64,000 nucleotides of DNA from assembly GCA_910584365.1 (NCBI GenBank), contig CAJUAF010000009.1, forward strand, positions 62,001 through 126,000. Reading direction: 5' to 3'. Made by a program: the position numbers and the translations under genes. The stretch is from an uncultured Muribaculaceae bacterium (GTDB lineage: Bacteria > Bacteroidota > Bacteroidia > Bacteroidales > Muribaculaceae). Position 1 is the stretch's first letter. Each line of letters begins with the position of its first letter. Of the stretch, positions 36,565-45,422 are shown piece after piece. The notes beneath the pieces were generated by a model. It was given only the letters and a program-made list of their open reading frames with translations, was not told where the DNA came from and searched no databases.

Positions 36565-37389
36565 ATGATGACTATGATAATTAAATCTTCCCTTCGGGGA
36601 ATCCGCAGCCGTATCGGCGTAATGATGTCGCTGGCGGTGCTGCTTTTGCTTCAACCCGTGACAGCCTTTGGGGACACCTGGAAAGTGCCTCCGGAGAATC
36701 TGACCTACGACGTAATGTACAAGTGGGGTCTCATCAATAAGAAAGCCGGCTCAGTCAGTCTGCGCACCAACCTCCGCGGCGACCGCTTCCACGCGCGTCT
36801 GACCGGCGCGACCGCCCCCTGGGCCGACCGGTTCTATAAGGTACGCGATACTCTGGCCGGAGTCATCGACACCCGTACTTTCCTCCCCCACAGTTATGAG
36901 AAAATCGCCTATGAAGGGGGCGATTTCAGTCATGACGAGCTGATCTTCTCCCGTTCAGGAAACTCCACCAGCGCGGACGTAATCCACCGGCGCAAACGCA
37001 AGAAGGACACCCAGGTCTCCGAAACCCGCAAGGAACTCCAGGCCGCGGGAGTCACCCTCGATATGCTCAGTTCGTTCTATTTCATGCGCCAGCTCGATTA
37101 CGCCGCAATGAAAAAAGGGCAGGCGGTAAAGGTCAATATCTTCTCGGGAAGCAAGAAGGAACTTCTGACCATCCATTTCCAGGGACTGGAGGACGTAAGG
37201 CTGGACAACAGGAATTATCCGGCATACCATATAACGTTCACTTTCACCACCGACTCGGGGAAAACCTCCTCCGACAATATGGATGCCTGGATTTCGACCG
37301 ATTCCAGCCGTATTCCCCTCCTGCTGGAAGGGAAACTGCCTGTAGGGAAAGTGCGCTGTTTTTATAGCGGAACAATGCCTTCAAACTGA
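36565..37389 (+). CDS. Secreted DUF3108 family protein (copy 2)
   Basis: This 274-residue paralogue of the preceding gene has a signal peptide with a slightly longer N-region (SRIGVMMSLAVLLLLQPVTAFG) and the same landmarks at matching places: LTYDVMYKWGLINKKAGSVSL, SSFYFMRQLDYAAMKKGQAVKVNIFSGS and SRIPLLLEGKLPVGKVRC. It differs by a basic segment in the middle (HRRKRKKDTQVSETRKEL, about residues 138-155) where copy 1 is acidic/neutral. The two may act together or on different partners; no function is established. Confidence 0.85.
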   Translation: MMTMIIKSSLRGIRSRIGVMMSLAVLLLLQPVTAFGDTWKVPPENLTYDVMYKWGLINKKAGSVSLRTNLRGDRFHARLTGATAPWADRFYKVRDTLAGVIDTRTFLPHSYEKIAYEGGDFSHDELIFSRSGNSTSADVIHRRKRKKDTQVSETRKELQAAGVTLDMLSSFYFMRQLDYAAMKKGQAVKVNIFSGSKKELLTIHFQGLEDVRLDNRNYPAYHITFTFTTDSGKTSSDNMDAWISTDSSRIPLLLEGKLPVGKVRCFYSGTMPSN

Positions 37390-37771
37390 AATCTGAAGTC
37401 TCCGGCGAGGGATAACGGTTAAAATCATTCAGATTTTAAGTTAAGGGCGTTAATAAACTGAAATTCAGTTTTGAAATAAACAAAATTTAAGCACTTTTAG
37501 CGCATCCGGCTATATCTATCCTATACTTTTTATTGTTATAAGATTGAAAAGTAGAAAAGATGTAGCAATGTAAGATGATTTTATAACTTCAACATCCCTC
37601 GTCCTTTTTATCGGGTAGTGATACCAGATACTGAGGCTCTCATAAATAAATAGTTGAAACGTGAAGATGGCCGGCATATTCCGTCGGCCATCTTTTTTAC
37701 TTTTCTTTGCAACCTTTTCCTGGGGATATCCGTCTCTTATTATGTAACCCCTCATTTAAATCCGTTGAATA
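37390..37771. other. Intergenic region with a detached terminator; candidate small RNA
   Basis: These 382 bases hold no convincing gene. A perfect palindrome, AAACTGAA-A-TTCAGTTT (37456-37472), could be an operator. A strong plus-strand terminator lies at 37664-37698, about 275 nt after the preceding stop codon. Either the DUF3108 mRNA has a long 3' untranslated region or a separate small RNA ends here. The segment between is AT-rich. A minus-strand frame (37516-37755) crosses the terminator and is not called. Confidence 0.5.
37664..37698 (+). terminator. Intrinsic terminator upstream of the DUF2807 gene
   Basis: AAGATGGCCG (37664-37673) pairs with CGGCCATCTT (37685-37694), with a T-run at 37693-37698. 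It separates the DUF3108 transcript, or a small RNA, from the DUF2807 gene. Confidence 0.8.
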
Positions 37772-38710
37772 ATGAAAAAAATCGCACTTTTAATTGTTGT
37801 GGCCCTGGTGGCGATTGTAGGTATCGGCGTAAGCATGACTTCCGTAACCTTCTCTATGGAGGCCGCCGGCAAAAAGTCGAAGGACATTCAAAACACTGAC
37901 CTCAGCATCGTCAGCCGCGATATTAAAATCCGGGATTTCTCGGTCCTCGATGTCGCCGGCAATATGACTGTCGTCTACACTTGCGGCTCTAAAGCGGCCA
38001 TGACAGTCAGCGGCCCTAAATATTTCCTTGACAATATGGTTGTGGAAATCAAGGGGAACACCATGAAAATCGGATATACCGAAGAATTCTATAAACGCAA
38101 CAGTAACCGCGCCTTCTCCTGGAAAGACCTCTTCGACGGCGACTCGAAGAAAAAAGGAGTGCGCGTCACCCTCTCCTCCCCTTCGCTGAACAAAGTATCC
38201 GCTTCCCTGAGCGCGAAGTTCACCACCGATATCCTTAACAGCAATGACAGGATTGAACTTTACGCCTCCACTTCGGCCGACATAAAGGCAGGGAGCGTTA
38301 CCGCCCGCAGCCTGAAAGCGACCGCCTCCACTTCCGGCGACGTGAAAATCGGCTCCGTCGACGCCTCCTCTTCAGCCACCCTGGACGCCCAGACAAGCGG
38401 CGACGTGAAAATCGGCTCCCTGACAACCGACATCCTCGGCGCGGATGCCTCCACTTCCGGAGATGTAAAAATCAAGGAGCTGACCGCCGACAAGGTCACA
38501 GCCTGCGCCTCCACCTCCGGCGATGTGGAGCTGGCGGGAACCGCGGATACCGTAACATTCTCCGCATCAACCTCCGGAGACATCAAGGCCGGGGCGCTCA
38601 CAGCCAGAAACGCCACGGTAAGCGCATCGACTTCCGGCGACGTAAAATACTGCGCCCGCAATACTGTCAACAAGACCAAAGGAGGAATCCATAACACCTA
38701 CAATGACTGA
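37772..38710 (+). CDS. DUF2807 (head GIN domain) protein with seven near-identical beta-helix repeats
   Basis: The 312-residue protein has an N-terminal membrane or signal segment (KIALLIVVALVAIVGIGVSM). The first DUF2807 half lies at about 50-165 (RDFSVLDVAGNMTVVYTCG). From about residue 163 to 295 a roughly 20-residue unit recurs seven times around the core (A)STSGDVK: STSADIK, STSGDVK, QTSGDVK, STSGDVK, STSGDVE, STSGDIK, STSGDVK. This fits a regular right-handed beta-helix. The family is exported and often called putative adhesin, but function is unproven. The gene has its own short unit after a terminator. Repeats in the DNA (GCCTCCACTTCCGGCGA-like words) could drive copy-number changes. 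Confidence 0.85.
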   Translation: MKKIALLIVVALVAIVGIGVSMTSVTFSMEAAGKKSKDIQNTDLSIVSRDIKIRDFSVLDVAGNMTVVYTCGSKAAMTVSGPKYFLDNMVVEIKGNTMKIGYTEEFYKRNSNRAFSWKDLFDGDSKKKGVRVTLSSPSLNKVSASLSAKFTTDILNSNDRIELYASTSADIKAGSVTARSLKATASTSGDVKIGSVDASSSATLDAQTSGDVKIGSLTTDILGADASTSGDVKIKELTADKVTACASTSGDVELAGTADTVTFSASTSGDIKAGALTARNATVSASTSGDVKYCARNTVNKTKGGIHNTYND

Positions 38711-38888
38711 TTGAGGGACATAGCCCCCAATAAGCTCCGGCCCTGCGGAAATCAGGAAACCGACACATAACTCTGACATAACTTGATAAAAGGCGGTCTG
38801 TCAAAATTCCATATTTTGGCACATCGCCTTGTTTTTAGCCCGGCTGGCGAGGGTAGGTCACGGAGGGAGCATAACAGGAATCTCCGCG

Positions 38889-39224
38889 TCAGCGCAGGGA
38901 ATGAAGGGAATCCAGCAGCGCCTGGAGCTGACCGCGAATCTGATGAAGCCGTTCTATGGCCTGGGCCTTGCGGGATATGCCGGTATGGTTGTTTTTCAGT
39001 TGCTCCTGGGCTGCCTCCAGGCGAAGACCTTTTTCCTTGACCAGATATGCGACCATGCGCAGTTTGTCGACATCCGAAGGGGTATAAAAACGAGTGCCCC
39101 GGCTGTTGCGCCTGGGAGATATGATTGTGAACCGGCTTTCCCAGAAGCGCAAAGTCGATGCGGGGAGCCCGATCATCTCGGCCACCTCGGAAATCTTATA
39201 GTATTTCTTTTCGAGCTTCTCCAT
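38889..39224 (-). CDS. MerR family transcriptional regulator
   Basis: This 111-residue protein has the MerR winged helix-turn-helix at the N-terminus (YYKISEVAEMIGLPASTLRFWESRF, then RGTRFYTPSDVDKLRMVAYLV) and a short coiled-coil C-terminus (AIERLHQIRGQLQALLDSL) with no sensor domain or metal-binding cysteines. Such short MerR-like proteins are common in Bacteroidetes and their signals are unknown. It is divergent from alaS and their promoters lie within about 25 bp of each other, so it may affect alaS or itself. Confidence 0.9.
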   Translation of the reverse strand: MEKLEKKYYKISEVAEMIGLPASTLRFWESRFTIISPRRNSRGTRFYTPSDVDKLRMVAYLVKEKGLRLEAAQEQLKNNHTGISRKAQAIERLHQIRGQLQALLDSLHSLR

Positions 39225-39261
39225 AGCAGGCTGTGATGCTCTGTATTATAAAAGGGCAGAC

Positions 39262-39292
39262 TTGCAAAAGTACAATTTTTTTTATAATTTTG
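39262..39292. promoter_or_regulatory. Overlapping divergent promoters of merR-like gene and alaS
   Basis: On the plus strand TTGC (39262-39265), 19 bp and TAATTTTG (39285-39292) fit the -33/-7 consensus for alaS (ATG 39342). On the minus strand TACTTTTG (complement of 39265-39272) fits the -7 box for the merR-like gene (ATG 39224). The alaS -33 element overlaps the merR-like -7 box, so only one polymerase may bind at a time. Confidence 0.65.
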
Positions 39293-39341
39293 CAGACGAA
39301 ATTCCGGAATTGTACCGAAAAAATTAACGCGCTATATAAAG

Positions 39342-41969
39342 ATGAATTCTAAAATTCAGACTGCCAACGAGATACGCGAGTCTTTCAAGCAGTTCTTCCA
39401 AAGCAAAGGGCACCAGATTGTTCCCTCTGCCCCCATGGTTATCAAGGATGACCCGACGCTGATGTTCACCAACGCCGGCATGAATCAGTTCAAGGACATC
39501 ATTCTGGGCAACAAAGCGCCTAAATGGACAAGAGTCACCGACAGCCAGAAATGTCTGCGCGTCAGCGGAAAACATAACGACCTGGAAGAGGTTGGCCACG
39601 ATACCTACCACCATACAATGTTCGAGATGCTCGGCAACTGGTCTTTCGGCGATTACTTCAAGAAAGAAGCCATCGACTGGGCATGGGAATATCTTGTGGA
39701 CGTACTCGGACTTGACCCCGAGCGCCTTTATGCCACCGTGTTCGAAGGCTCGGAGTCCGAAGGGCTTTCACGCGACGACGAAGCCGCATCCTACTGGGAA
39801 AAACACCTTCCCGCCTCCCATATAATCAACGGCAACAAGCATGACAACTTCTGGGAAATGGGCGAGACAGGTCCCTGCGGGCCCTGCTCCGAAATCCATA
39901 TCGACCTCCGTCCCCAGGAGGAACGCGACCGCATCAGCGGCGCAGATATGGTCAACAAGGACCATCCCCAGGTAATCGAAATCTGGAACCTGGTGTTCAT
40001 GCAGTTCAACCGCAAGGCTGACCACTCCCTCGAACCCCTCCCCGCGAAAGTAATCGATACAGGTATGGGCTTCGAACGTCTCTGCATGGCCCTCCAAGGG
40101 AAAACCTCCAACTATGACACGGACGTCTTCACCCCGATGATTGCCAGGATAGCCGAACTTTCCGGCCTCAGATACGGCGAGGATCACAAGGTGGACGTAG
40201 CCATGCGCGTCATCGCCGACCATATCCGCACTATCGCGTTCTCCATCGCCGACAGCCAGCTCCCTTCCAACGCAAAGGCCGGATACGTAATCCGCCGCAT
40301 CCTGCGCCGCGCTGTCCGCTACGCATATACCTTCCTGAACCAGAAGGAAGCGTTCCTCTACCGCCTGGTCGACACCCTGATTGACCTCATGGGAGAAGCC
40401 TATCCCGAAATCGCCCGGCAGCGCGAACTGATCATGAAGGTCACCAAAGAGGAGGAGGACTCTTTCCTCCGCACCCTCGACAACGGAATCTCGATGCTGG
40501 AGCGCGACATCGCCGCCGCCCGCAAGGAAGGGAAGACCGAAATCTCCGGTAAGGAAGCGTTCGTGCTTTATGACACCTACGGTTTCCCCCTGGATCTCAC
40601 CGAACTCATCCTGAAGGAAAACGGGATGACGCTCGACCAGGCCGGATTCGACGAAGAGATGGGTCGCCAGAAAGCGCGCGCCCGCAACGCCGCCTCTGTG
40701 GAGACCTCCGACTGGGTTGTCCTCCGCGACGGCGAACAGGAGTTCGTAGGCTACGACTCGACCTGCGCCACCGCGCAGATTCTCCGTTACCGCAAGGTAA
40801 AGCAGAAGAACAAGGAATTTTATCAGATCATCCTCTCGCGCACACCTTTCTATGCCGAGATGGGAGGCCAGGTCGGAGACCGGGGCACCCTCACCTGCGG
40901 CGACGAGACCGTTGAAATCTTCGACACCAAACGCGAGAACGGTATAGGAGTACATCTGACCCACAAACTCCCCTCCGACCCCGGGGCCACTTTCGAAGCC
41001 CGTGTGGACGAAGCCGCTCGCGAGGCCACGTCAGCCAACCACTCCGCAACCCACCTGCTCCACCATGCCCTGCGCGAAGTTCTCGGCACCCATGTGGAAC
41101 AGAAAGGATCATTCGTATCCCCGGATATTCTCCGCTTCGACTTCTCCCACTTCCAGAAAGTCACCCCCGAGGAACTCGCCAAAGTGGAACGCCTCGCCAA
41201 CAGCTATGTGCGCCGGGCTACTCCCCGCGACGAGCGCCGCAACGTCCCCATCGGGGAAGCACGCGCGATGGGGGCCATGGCCCTCTTCGGAGAGAAATAC
41301 GGCGATGAGGTCCGCGTAATCCGCTACGGCGACTCCGTGGAACTCTGCGGAGGCACCCACGTGGCCAACACCGGCAATATCGGTATGATCAAGATTGTCT
41401 CCGAAAGCAGCATTGCCGCCGGTATCCGCCGTATCGAGGCCATTACCGGGGCCAAAGTCGAAGACGCGATGGAGGAGGTACAGAACACGTTGCGCCAGAT
41501 CGGACAGTTACTCCACAACGCTCCCGACACCGTGGCCGCGCTGAAAAAATCCATCGAAGAGAACACCGAACTGCGCCAGCAGGCCGAGGAATACATGAAG
41601 GAGCGCGTCAATATGCTGACGAAGCAGCTTCTTGACCAGGCCGAAAACATCAACGGACTGCGTCTTGTAAGTCTGACCGGCATCCGTATTCCCGAAGTTG
41701 TCAAGTCCATCGCCTTCCGCGTCCGAGAGGAGAGTCCGGAGAAGACAGCCTTCGTAGCAGCCACGGTCGACGTGGCCGGCAAGCCCCTGCTGACTGTAAT
41801 GCTCACCAATGATCTTGTGAACGAGGGGATGAACGCATCCCAAATGGTCCGCGAAGCCGCCAGAGCCATCAAAGGCGGAGGCGGAGGCCAGCCAGGATTC
41901 GCCCAGGCCGGCGGCAAGGACAGCAACGGACTCGGCGAAGCGTTCCAATCGCTGAAATCCCATTTCTGA
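39342..41969 (+). CDS. alaS: Alanine-tRNA ligase
   Basis: AlaRS charges tRNA-Ala and edits misacylated Ser/Gly. The 875-residue protein has the normal layout: class II catalytic domain (SFKQFFQSKGHQIVPSAP; motif 2 region TRVTDSQKCLRVSGKHNDLEEVG), tRNA-binding helices, the editing domain with zinc-binding HSATH (about 570, NHSATHLLHHALREVLG) and CGGTHVANTGNIG, and the C-Ala domain ending GGGGGQPGFAQAGGKD. It has its own promoter. A GC-rich CCCGGGG hairpin lies about 60 nt after the stop. Confidence 0.98.
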   Translation: MNSKIQTANEIRESFKQFFQSKGHQIVPSAPMVIKDDPTLMFTNAGMNQFKDIILGNKAPKWTRVTDSQKCLRVSGKHNDLEEVGHDTYHHTMFEMLGNWSFGDYFKKEAIDWAWEYLVDVLGLDPERLYATVFEGSESEGLSRDDEAASYWEKHLPASHIINGNKHDNFWEMGETGPCGPCSEIHIDLRPQEERDRISGADMVNKDHPQVIEIWNLVFMQFNRKADHSLEPLPAKVIDTGMGFERLCMALQGKTSNYDTDVFTPMIARIAELSGLRYGEDHKVDVAMRVIADHIRTIAFSIADSQLPSNAKAGYVIRRILRRAVRYAYTFLNQKEAFLYRLVDTLIDLMGEAYPEIARQRELIMKVTKEEEDSFLRTLDNGISMLERDIAAARKEGKTEISGKEAFVLYDTYGFPLDLTELILKENGMTLDQAGFDEEMGRQKARARNAASVETSDWVVLRDGEQEFVGYDSTCATAQILRYRKVKQKNKEFYQIILSRTPFYAEMGGQVGDRGTLTCGDETVEIFDTKRENGIGVHLTHKLPSDPGATFEARVDEAAREATSANHSATHLLHHALREVLGTHVEQKGSFVSPDILRFDFSHFQKVTPEELAKVERLANSYVRRATPRDERRNVPIGEARAMGAMALFGEKYGDEVRVIRYGDSVELCGGTHVANTGNIGMIKIVSESSIAAGIRRIEAITGAKVEDAMEEVQNTLRQIGQLLHNAPDTVAALKKSIEENTELRQQAEEYMKERVNMLTKQLLDQAENINGLRLVSLTGIRIPEVVKSIAFRVREESPEKTAFVAATVDVAGKPLLTVMLTNDLVNEGMNASQMVREAARAIKGGGGGQPGFAQAGGKDSNGLGEAFQSLKSHF

Positions 41970-42097
41970 TCCGCTTTCCGCGTCTCCTGACCCGCAAATA
42001 CCCGTTTCAAAATATATTTCCGGTCCCGGGGCTTTTCCCGGGGCTGAAATTTTCCCCCTTAATTTAACTACTTACTCAAAACTAAAACATACACTTT

Positions 42098-43189
42098 ATG
42101 AAGAATGTAGCCTTGATTACCGGTGTTACCGGACAAGACGGTTCTTTCCTGTCAGAGTTCCTGTTGGAAAAAGGATATGATGTCCACGGCGTAATCCGTC
42201 GTTCATCCGTAGATTACCGCGAGCGCATCGCCCACCTGGAAGGACACGAACGCTTCCATCTCCACTATGCCGACCTGGGAGACTCCATGAGCGTGGTCCA
42301 GGTCGTCAAGAAAGTACAGCCCACGGAAATCTATAACCTGGCCGCCCAGAGCCATGTGCAGGTTTCTTTCGATTCTCCCGAATTCACCGCCGACGTGGAT
42401 GCCGTAGGAGTCCTCCGCGTACTCGAAGCCGTAAGAATGTGCGGTCTCGAAAAGACTTGCCGCATCTATCAGGCATCCACATCCGAGCTGTACGGCAAGG
42501 TGGAGGAAGTTCCCCAGAACGAGAACACCCCCTTCCACCCTTACAGCCCTTACGCCGTTGCAAAGCTCTACGGTTTCTGGATTATCAAGGAATACCGCGA
42601 GGCCTACAATATGTTCTGCTGCTCGGGAATCCTCTTCAACCACGAATCTGAACGCCGCGGTGAGACTTTCGTAACCCGCAAAATCACCCTGGCGGCCGCC
42701 CGTATCGCCCAGGGCAAACAGGACAAGCTCTATCTCGGAAACCTGTCATCGTTGCGCGACTGGGGTTACGCAAAGGACTATGTGGAATGTATGTGGCTCA
42801 TACTCCAGAACAATAAGCCCGAAGACTTCGTAATCGCCACCGGCGAACAGCACTCCGTACGCGAGTTCGCCACCCTGGCGTTCCATAACGTCGGCATCGA
42901 ACTCCGCTGGGAAGGCGAGGGGCTGGATGAAAAGGGTATCGACATCGCCACAGGGCGCGTCCTTGTCGAAGTGTCGCCTGACTTCTACCGCCCCACCGAC
43001 GTTGTCAACCTCTGGGGAGACCCCACAAAAGCGAAAGGCCTGCTGGGCTGGAACCCCTCAAAAACCTCATTCGAACAGCTTGTCAAGATTATGACCGACG
43101 CCGACATGGCGAAAGTCGCCGTCGAGGAAGCCGGAGAAAAAGTCCGCACCAACCTCGCCGAATATCTCGAGAAAGGAATTGTAAAATGA
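42098..43189 (+). CDS. gmd: GDP-mannose 4,6-dehydratase
   Basis: Gmd converts GDP-mannose to GDP-4-keto-6-deoxymannose using bound NADP, the first step to GDP-L-fucose. The 363-residue SDR-fold protein has the nucleotide motif GVTGQDGSFLSEFL near the N-terminus, VIRRSS, the catalytic Thr/Glu region QASTSELYGK and the YxxxK motif in YSPYAVAKLY. Its stop codon overlaps the fcl start (ATGATG). The two genes together make GDP-fucose for capsule, O-antigen or protein glycosylation. Confidence 0.97.
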   Translation: MKNVALITGVTGQDGSFLSEFLLEKGYDVHGVIRRSSVDYRERIAHLEGHERFHLHYADLGDSMSVVQVVKKVQPTEIYNLAAQSHVQVSFDSPEFTADVDAVGVLRVLEAVRMCGLEKTCRIYQASTSELYGKVEEVPQNENTPFHPYSPYAVAKLYGFWIIKEYREAYNMFCCSGILFNHESERRGETFVTRKITLAAARIAQGKQDKLYLGNLSSLRDWGYAKDYVECMWLILQNNKPEDFVIATGEQHSVREFATLAFHNVGIELRWEGEGLDEKGIDIATGRVLVEVSPDFYRPTDVVNLWGDPTKAKGLLGWNPSKTSFEQLVKIMTDADMAKVAVEEAGEKVRTNLAEYLEKGIVK

Positions 43190-44130
43190 TGCAGAAAGAT
43201 GCAAAGATATATGTAGCCGGTCACCGCGGCATGGTTGGTTCCGCCATCGTGCGCGAACTCCAGCGCCAGGGCTACACGAATATCATCACCCGCACCCACC
43301 GGGAACTCGACCTCTGCCGCCAGGACCAGGTGGAGGAATTCTTCGCTACGGAAAAACCCGAATATGTCTTCCTGGCCGCCGCCAAAGTGGGCGGCATCAT
43401 TGCCAACGAGAGCGCCCTGGCCGATTTCATGTATGACAACATGATCCTGGAGATGAATGTCATCCACTCCGCATGGAAAAACGGCTGCAAAAAGCTGGAA
43501 TTCCTCGGTTCCTCCTGTATCTATCCCCGTCTGGCTCCCCAGCCCATGAAGGAAAGCTGCCTGCTCACTTCCGAACTGGAGAAGACCAACGAGGCATACG
43601 CCCTGGCCAAGATTTCCGGTCTGAAATACTGCGAATACCTCAACCGCCAGTACGGCACGGACTATATCTCGGTAATGCCCACCAACCTCTACGGTCCCAA
43701 CGACAACTACCACCCCACCCACTCCCATGTCGTTCCCGCCCTTATCCGCCGCTTCCACGAAGCCAAGGAGCAGGGTCTGACGGAAGTAACCTGCTGGGGA
43801 GACGGCAGTCCGCTGCGCGAGTTCCTCTATGTCGACGACCTCGCCAACCTCTGTGTCTTCCTTATGAACAACTATTCGGGGAACGAGACCGTCAACGCCG
43901 GTTCCGGCAAGGAGCTGACCATCAAGGAACTGACCGAACTGGTTGCGAAAGTGGTCGGCTACGAGGGGAAAATCCTCTGGGACACCACCCGCCCCAACGG
44001 CACTCCCCGCAAACTCCTGGATGTATCCAAGAGCGCCGCTCTCGGATGGAAGTACTCTACCGAGCTGGAAGACGGTCTGCGTCTGGCCTACGATGACTTC
44101 CTTTCCAATCCCATGCGCGCCGAGCGCTGA
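43186..44130 (+). CDS. fcl: GDP-L-fucose synthase
   Basis: Fcl (WcaG) epimerises and reduces GDP-4-keto-6-deoxymannose to GDP-L-fucose with NADPH. The 314-residue SDR protein has VAGHRGMVGSAIVREL, the catalytic Cys/His/Tyr/Lys region (FLGSSCIYP; YALAKISGLK), and SVMPTNLYGPNDNY typical of the family. It overlaps gmd by 4 nt. Two consecutive ATG codons (43186 and 43189) are both possible starts. Bacteroides use this pathway as well as a fucose-salvage enzyme; no fkp is in this window. Confidence 0.97.
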   Translation: MMQKDAKIYVAGHRGMVGSAIVRELQRQGYTNIITRTHRELDLCRQDQVEEFFATEKPEYVFLAAAKVGGIIANESALADFMYDNMILEMNVIHSAWKNGCKKLEFLGSSCIYPRLAPQPMKESCLLTSELEKTNEAYALAKISGLKYCEYLNRQYGTDYISVMPTNLYGPNDNYHPTHSHVVPALIRRFHEAKEQGLTEVTCWGDGSPLREFLYVDDLANLCVFLMNNYSGNETVNAGSGKELTIKELTELVAKVVGYEGKILWDTTRPNGTPRKLLDVSKSAALGWKYSTELEDGLRLAYDDFLSNPMRAER

Positions 44131-44192
44131 TGAACGCGAACTGTAACAAGGGGATGCACCCTACCCTGTAATCCGTTGCATCCGATATACCT

Positions 44193-45401
44193 ATGAAGCT
44201 GAAATTCAAATATCTCCTGACAATTGTGACGGCCGCCATACTGATGACGGCCGTTACGGCTTGTAGCGGCTCCGATGAACCCGCTCCAGTGCCCGCCCCG
44301 GAACCCGCCGGGAAAAACGAACCGGTCGACAGGGCCGTTCTGCTCTATCTGCTGGCCGACAACAGTCTCGGCCGGGGCGGTTTCGACCGACAGAATCTCG
44401 CCGATATGATTCAGGCCTGCCGCGACGGAGCTTTCGGCGGCAACCGCCTGATTATCTATCATGACGACAGCAAGGCAGAGAAGCCTATGCTGAAAGAGGT
44501 CACCCCCCTGGGACTGAAAATCCTCAAGGAATATGATGCGGCGCCATTGTCTGTGGCGCCCGAACGCATGGAAGAGGTTATCGGCGACTTCAAACGGATA
44601 GCCCCCGCCGATCGCTACGGGCTTATTCTCTGGAGCCACGCCACGGGTTGGCTGATCAACGGAGAAAATTCCGCAAACACTTCGGGGACGGCCCCACTGT
44701 GGTTCGGAGAAGACCGCCGCAACTACATGAACATTCCCGTTCTTGCCGGCGTTCTTGAAGGAAAAGGCTTCGACTATATTTACTTCGACTGCTGCCACAT
44801 GGCCTCGCTCGAGTCGCTGTATGAGCTGCGCGATGCCGCCGACATCTTTGCCGGAAGCTGCGCGGAACTGCCGTCGGAAGGGATGCCCTACCGCACTGCA
44901 CTCCCCTACCTGATGAAAAAGGACGCTGACCTGACGGGAGCCGCGAAAGCCACTTTCGGGAAATACGACGTCCTTACAGGCCGCGATCGCACCTGCACGA
45001 TGTCGGTCATCGACGCCCGTCAGCTTGAGCGCCTCGCGGAAGCCACCCGGGTTTTCTACGCCACTCATCCCACGCTCCCAGAGGACTACACCGGTCAGCC
45101 TTTCGAGAGACCGAGATTAAACGGCGAGCCGTGTTACCTGTTCGACTATCAGGATTATATCGACGCCCTTTACTTCGAGACCCGTACCTCCCCGGAGGTC
45201 CGTCAGGCTTACGCCGCCATCCTTGACGTGATGGACGACTGTGTGGTGTACCAGGCCTCCACGCCCTCAGTCTTCAACACGATAGACATTGACGCCCACT
45301 GCGGCCTGACGACCTTCATACTCCGGGACCCCTCGGATGCGGACATACAGGGCTACCGCACTCTGGCGTGGTACCGCGACGTGGCGTCAGCCCTTTTCTG
45401 A
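44193..45401 (+). CDS. Clostripain-family (C11) cysteine peptidase lipoprotein
   Basis: The 402-residue protein has a lipoprotein signal (lipobox AVTAC, Cys24) and a Pro/Ala-rich linker, then a caspase-like domain. The His of the dyad is in LILWSHATGW (His149; most relatives have His-Gly, here His-Ala). The Cys is in YFDCCHMASLESLYEL (Cys201 in the Asp-x-Cys position). Family members are Arg- or Lys-specific secreted peptidases, in some cases acting on host or partner proteins. It follows fcl by 62 nt and precedes mscS by 21 nt, so cotranscription is plausible, though there is no obvious joint function. Confidence 0.88.
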   Translation: MKLKFKYLLTIVTAAILMTAVTACSGSDEPAPVPAPEPAGKNEPVDRAVLLYLLADNSLGRGGFDRQNLADMIQACRDGAFGGNRLIIYHDDSKAEKPMLKEVTPLGLKILKEYDAAPLSVAPERMEEVIGDFKRIAPADRYGLILWSHATGWLINGENSANTSGTAPLWFGEDRRNYMNIPVLAGVLEGKGFDYIYFDCCHMASLESLYELRDAADIFAGSCAELPSEGMPYRTALPYLMKKDADLTGAAKATFGKYDVLTGRDRTCTMSVIDARQLERLAEATRVFYATHPTLPEDYTGQPFERPRLNGEPCYLFDYQDYIDALYFETRTSPEVRQAYAAILDVMDDCVVYQASTPSVFNTIDIDAHCGLTTFILRDPSDADIQGYRTLAWYRDVASALF

Positions 45402-45422
45402 ACCGAACTTATTCAACCGCCT

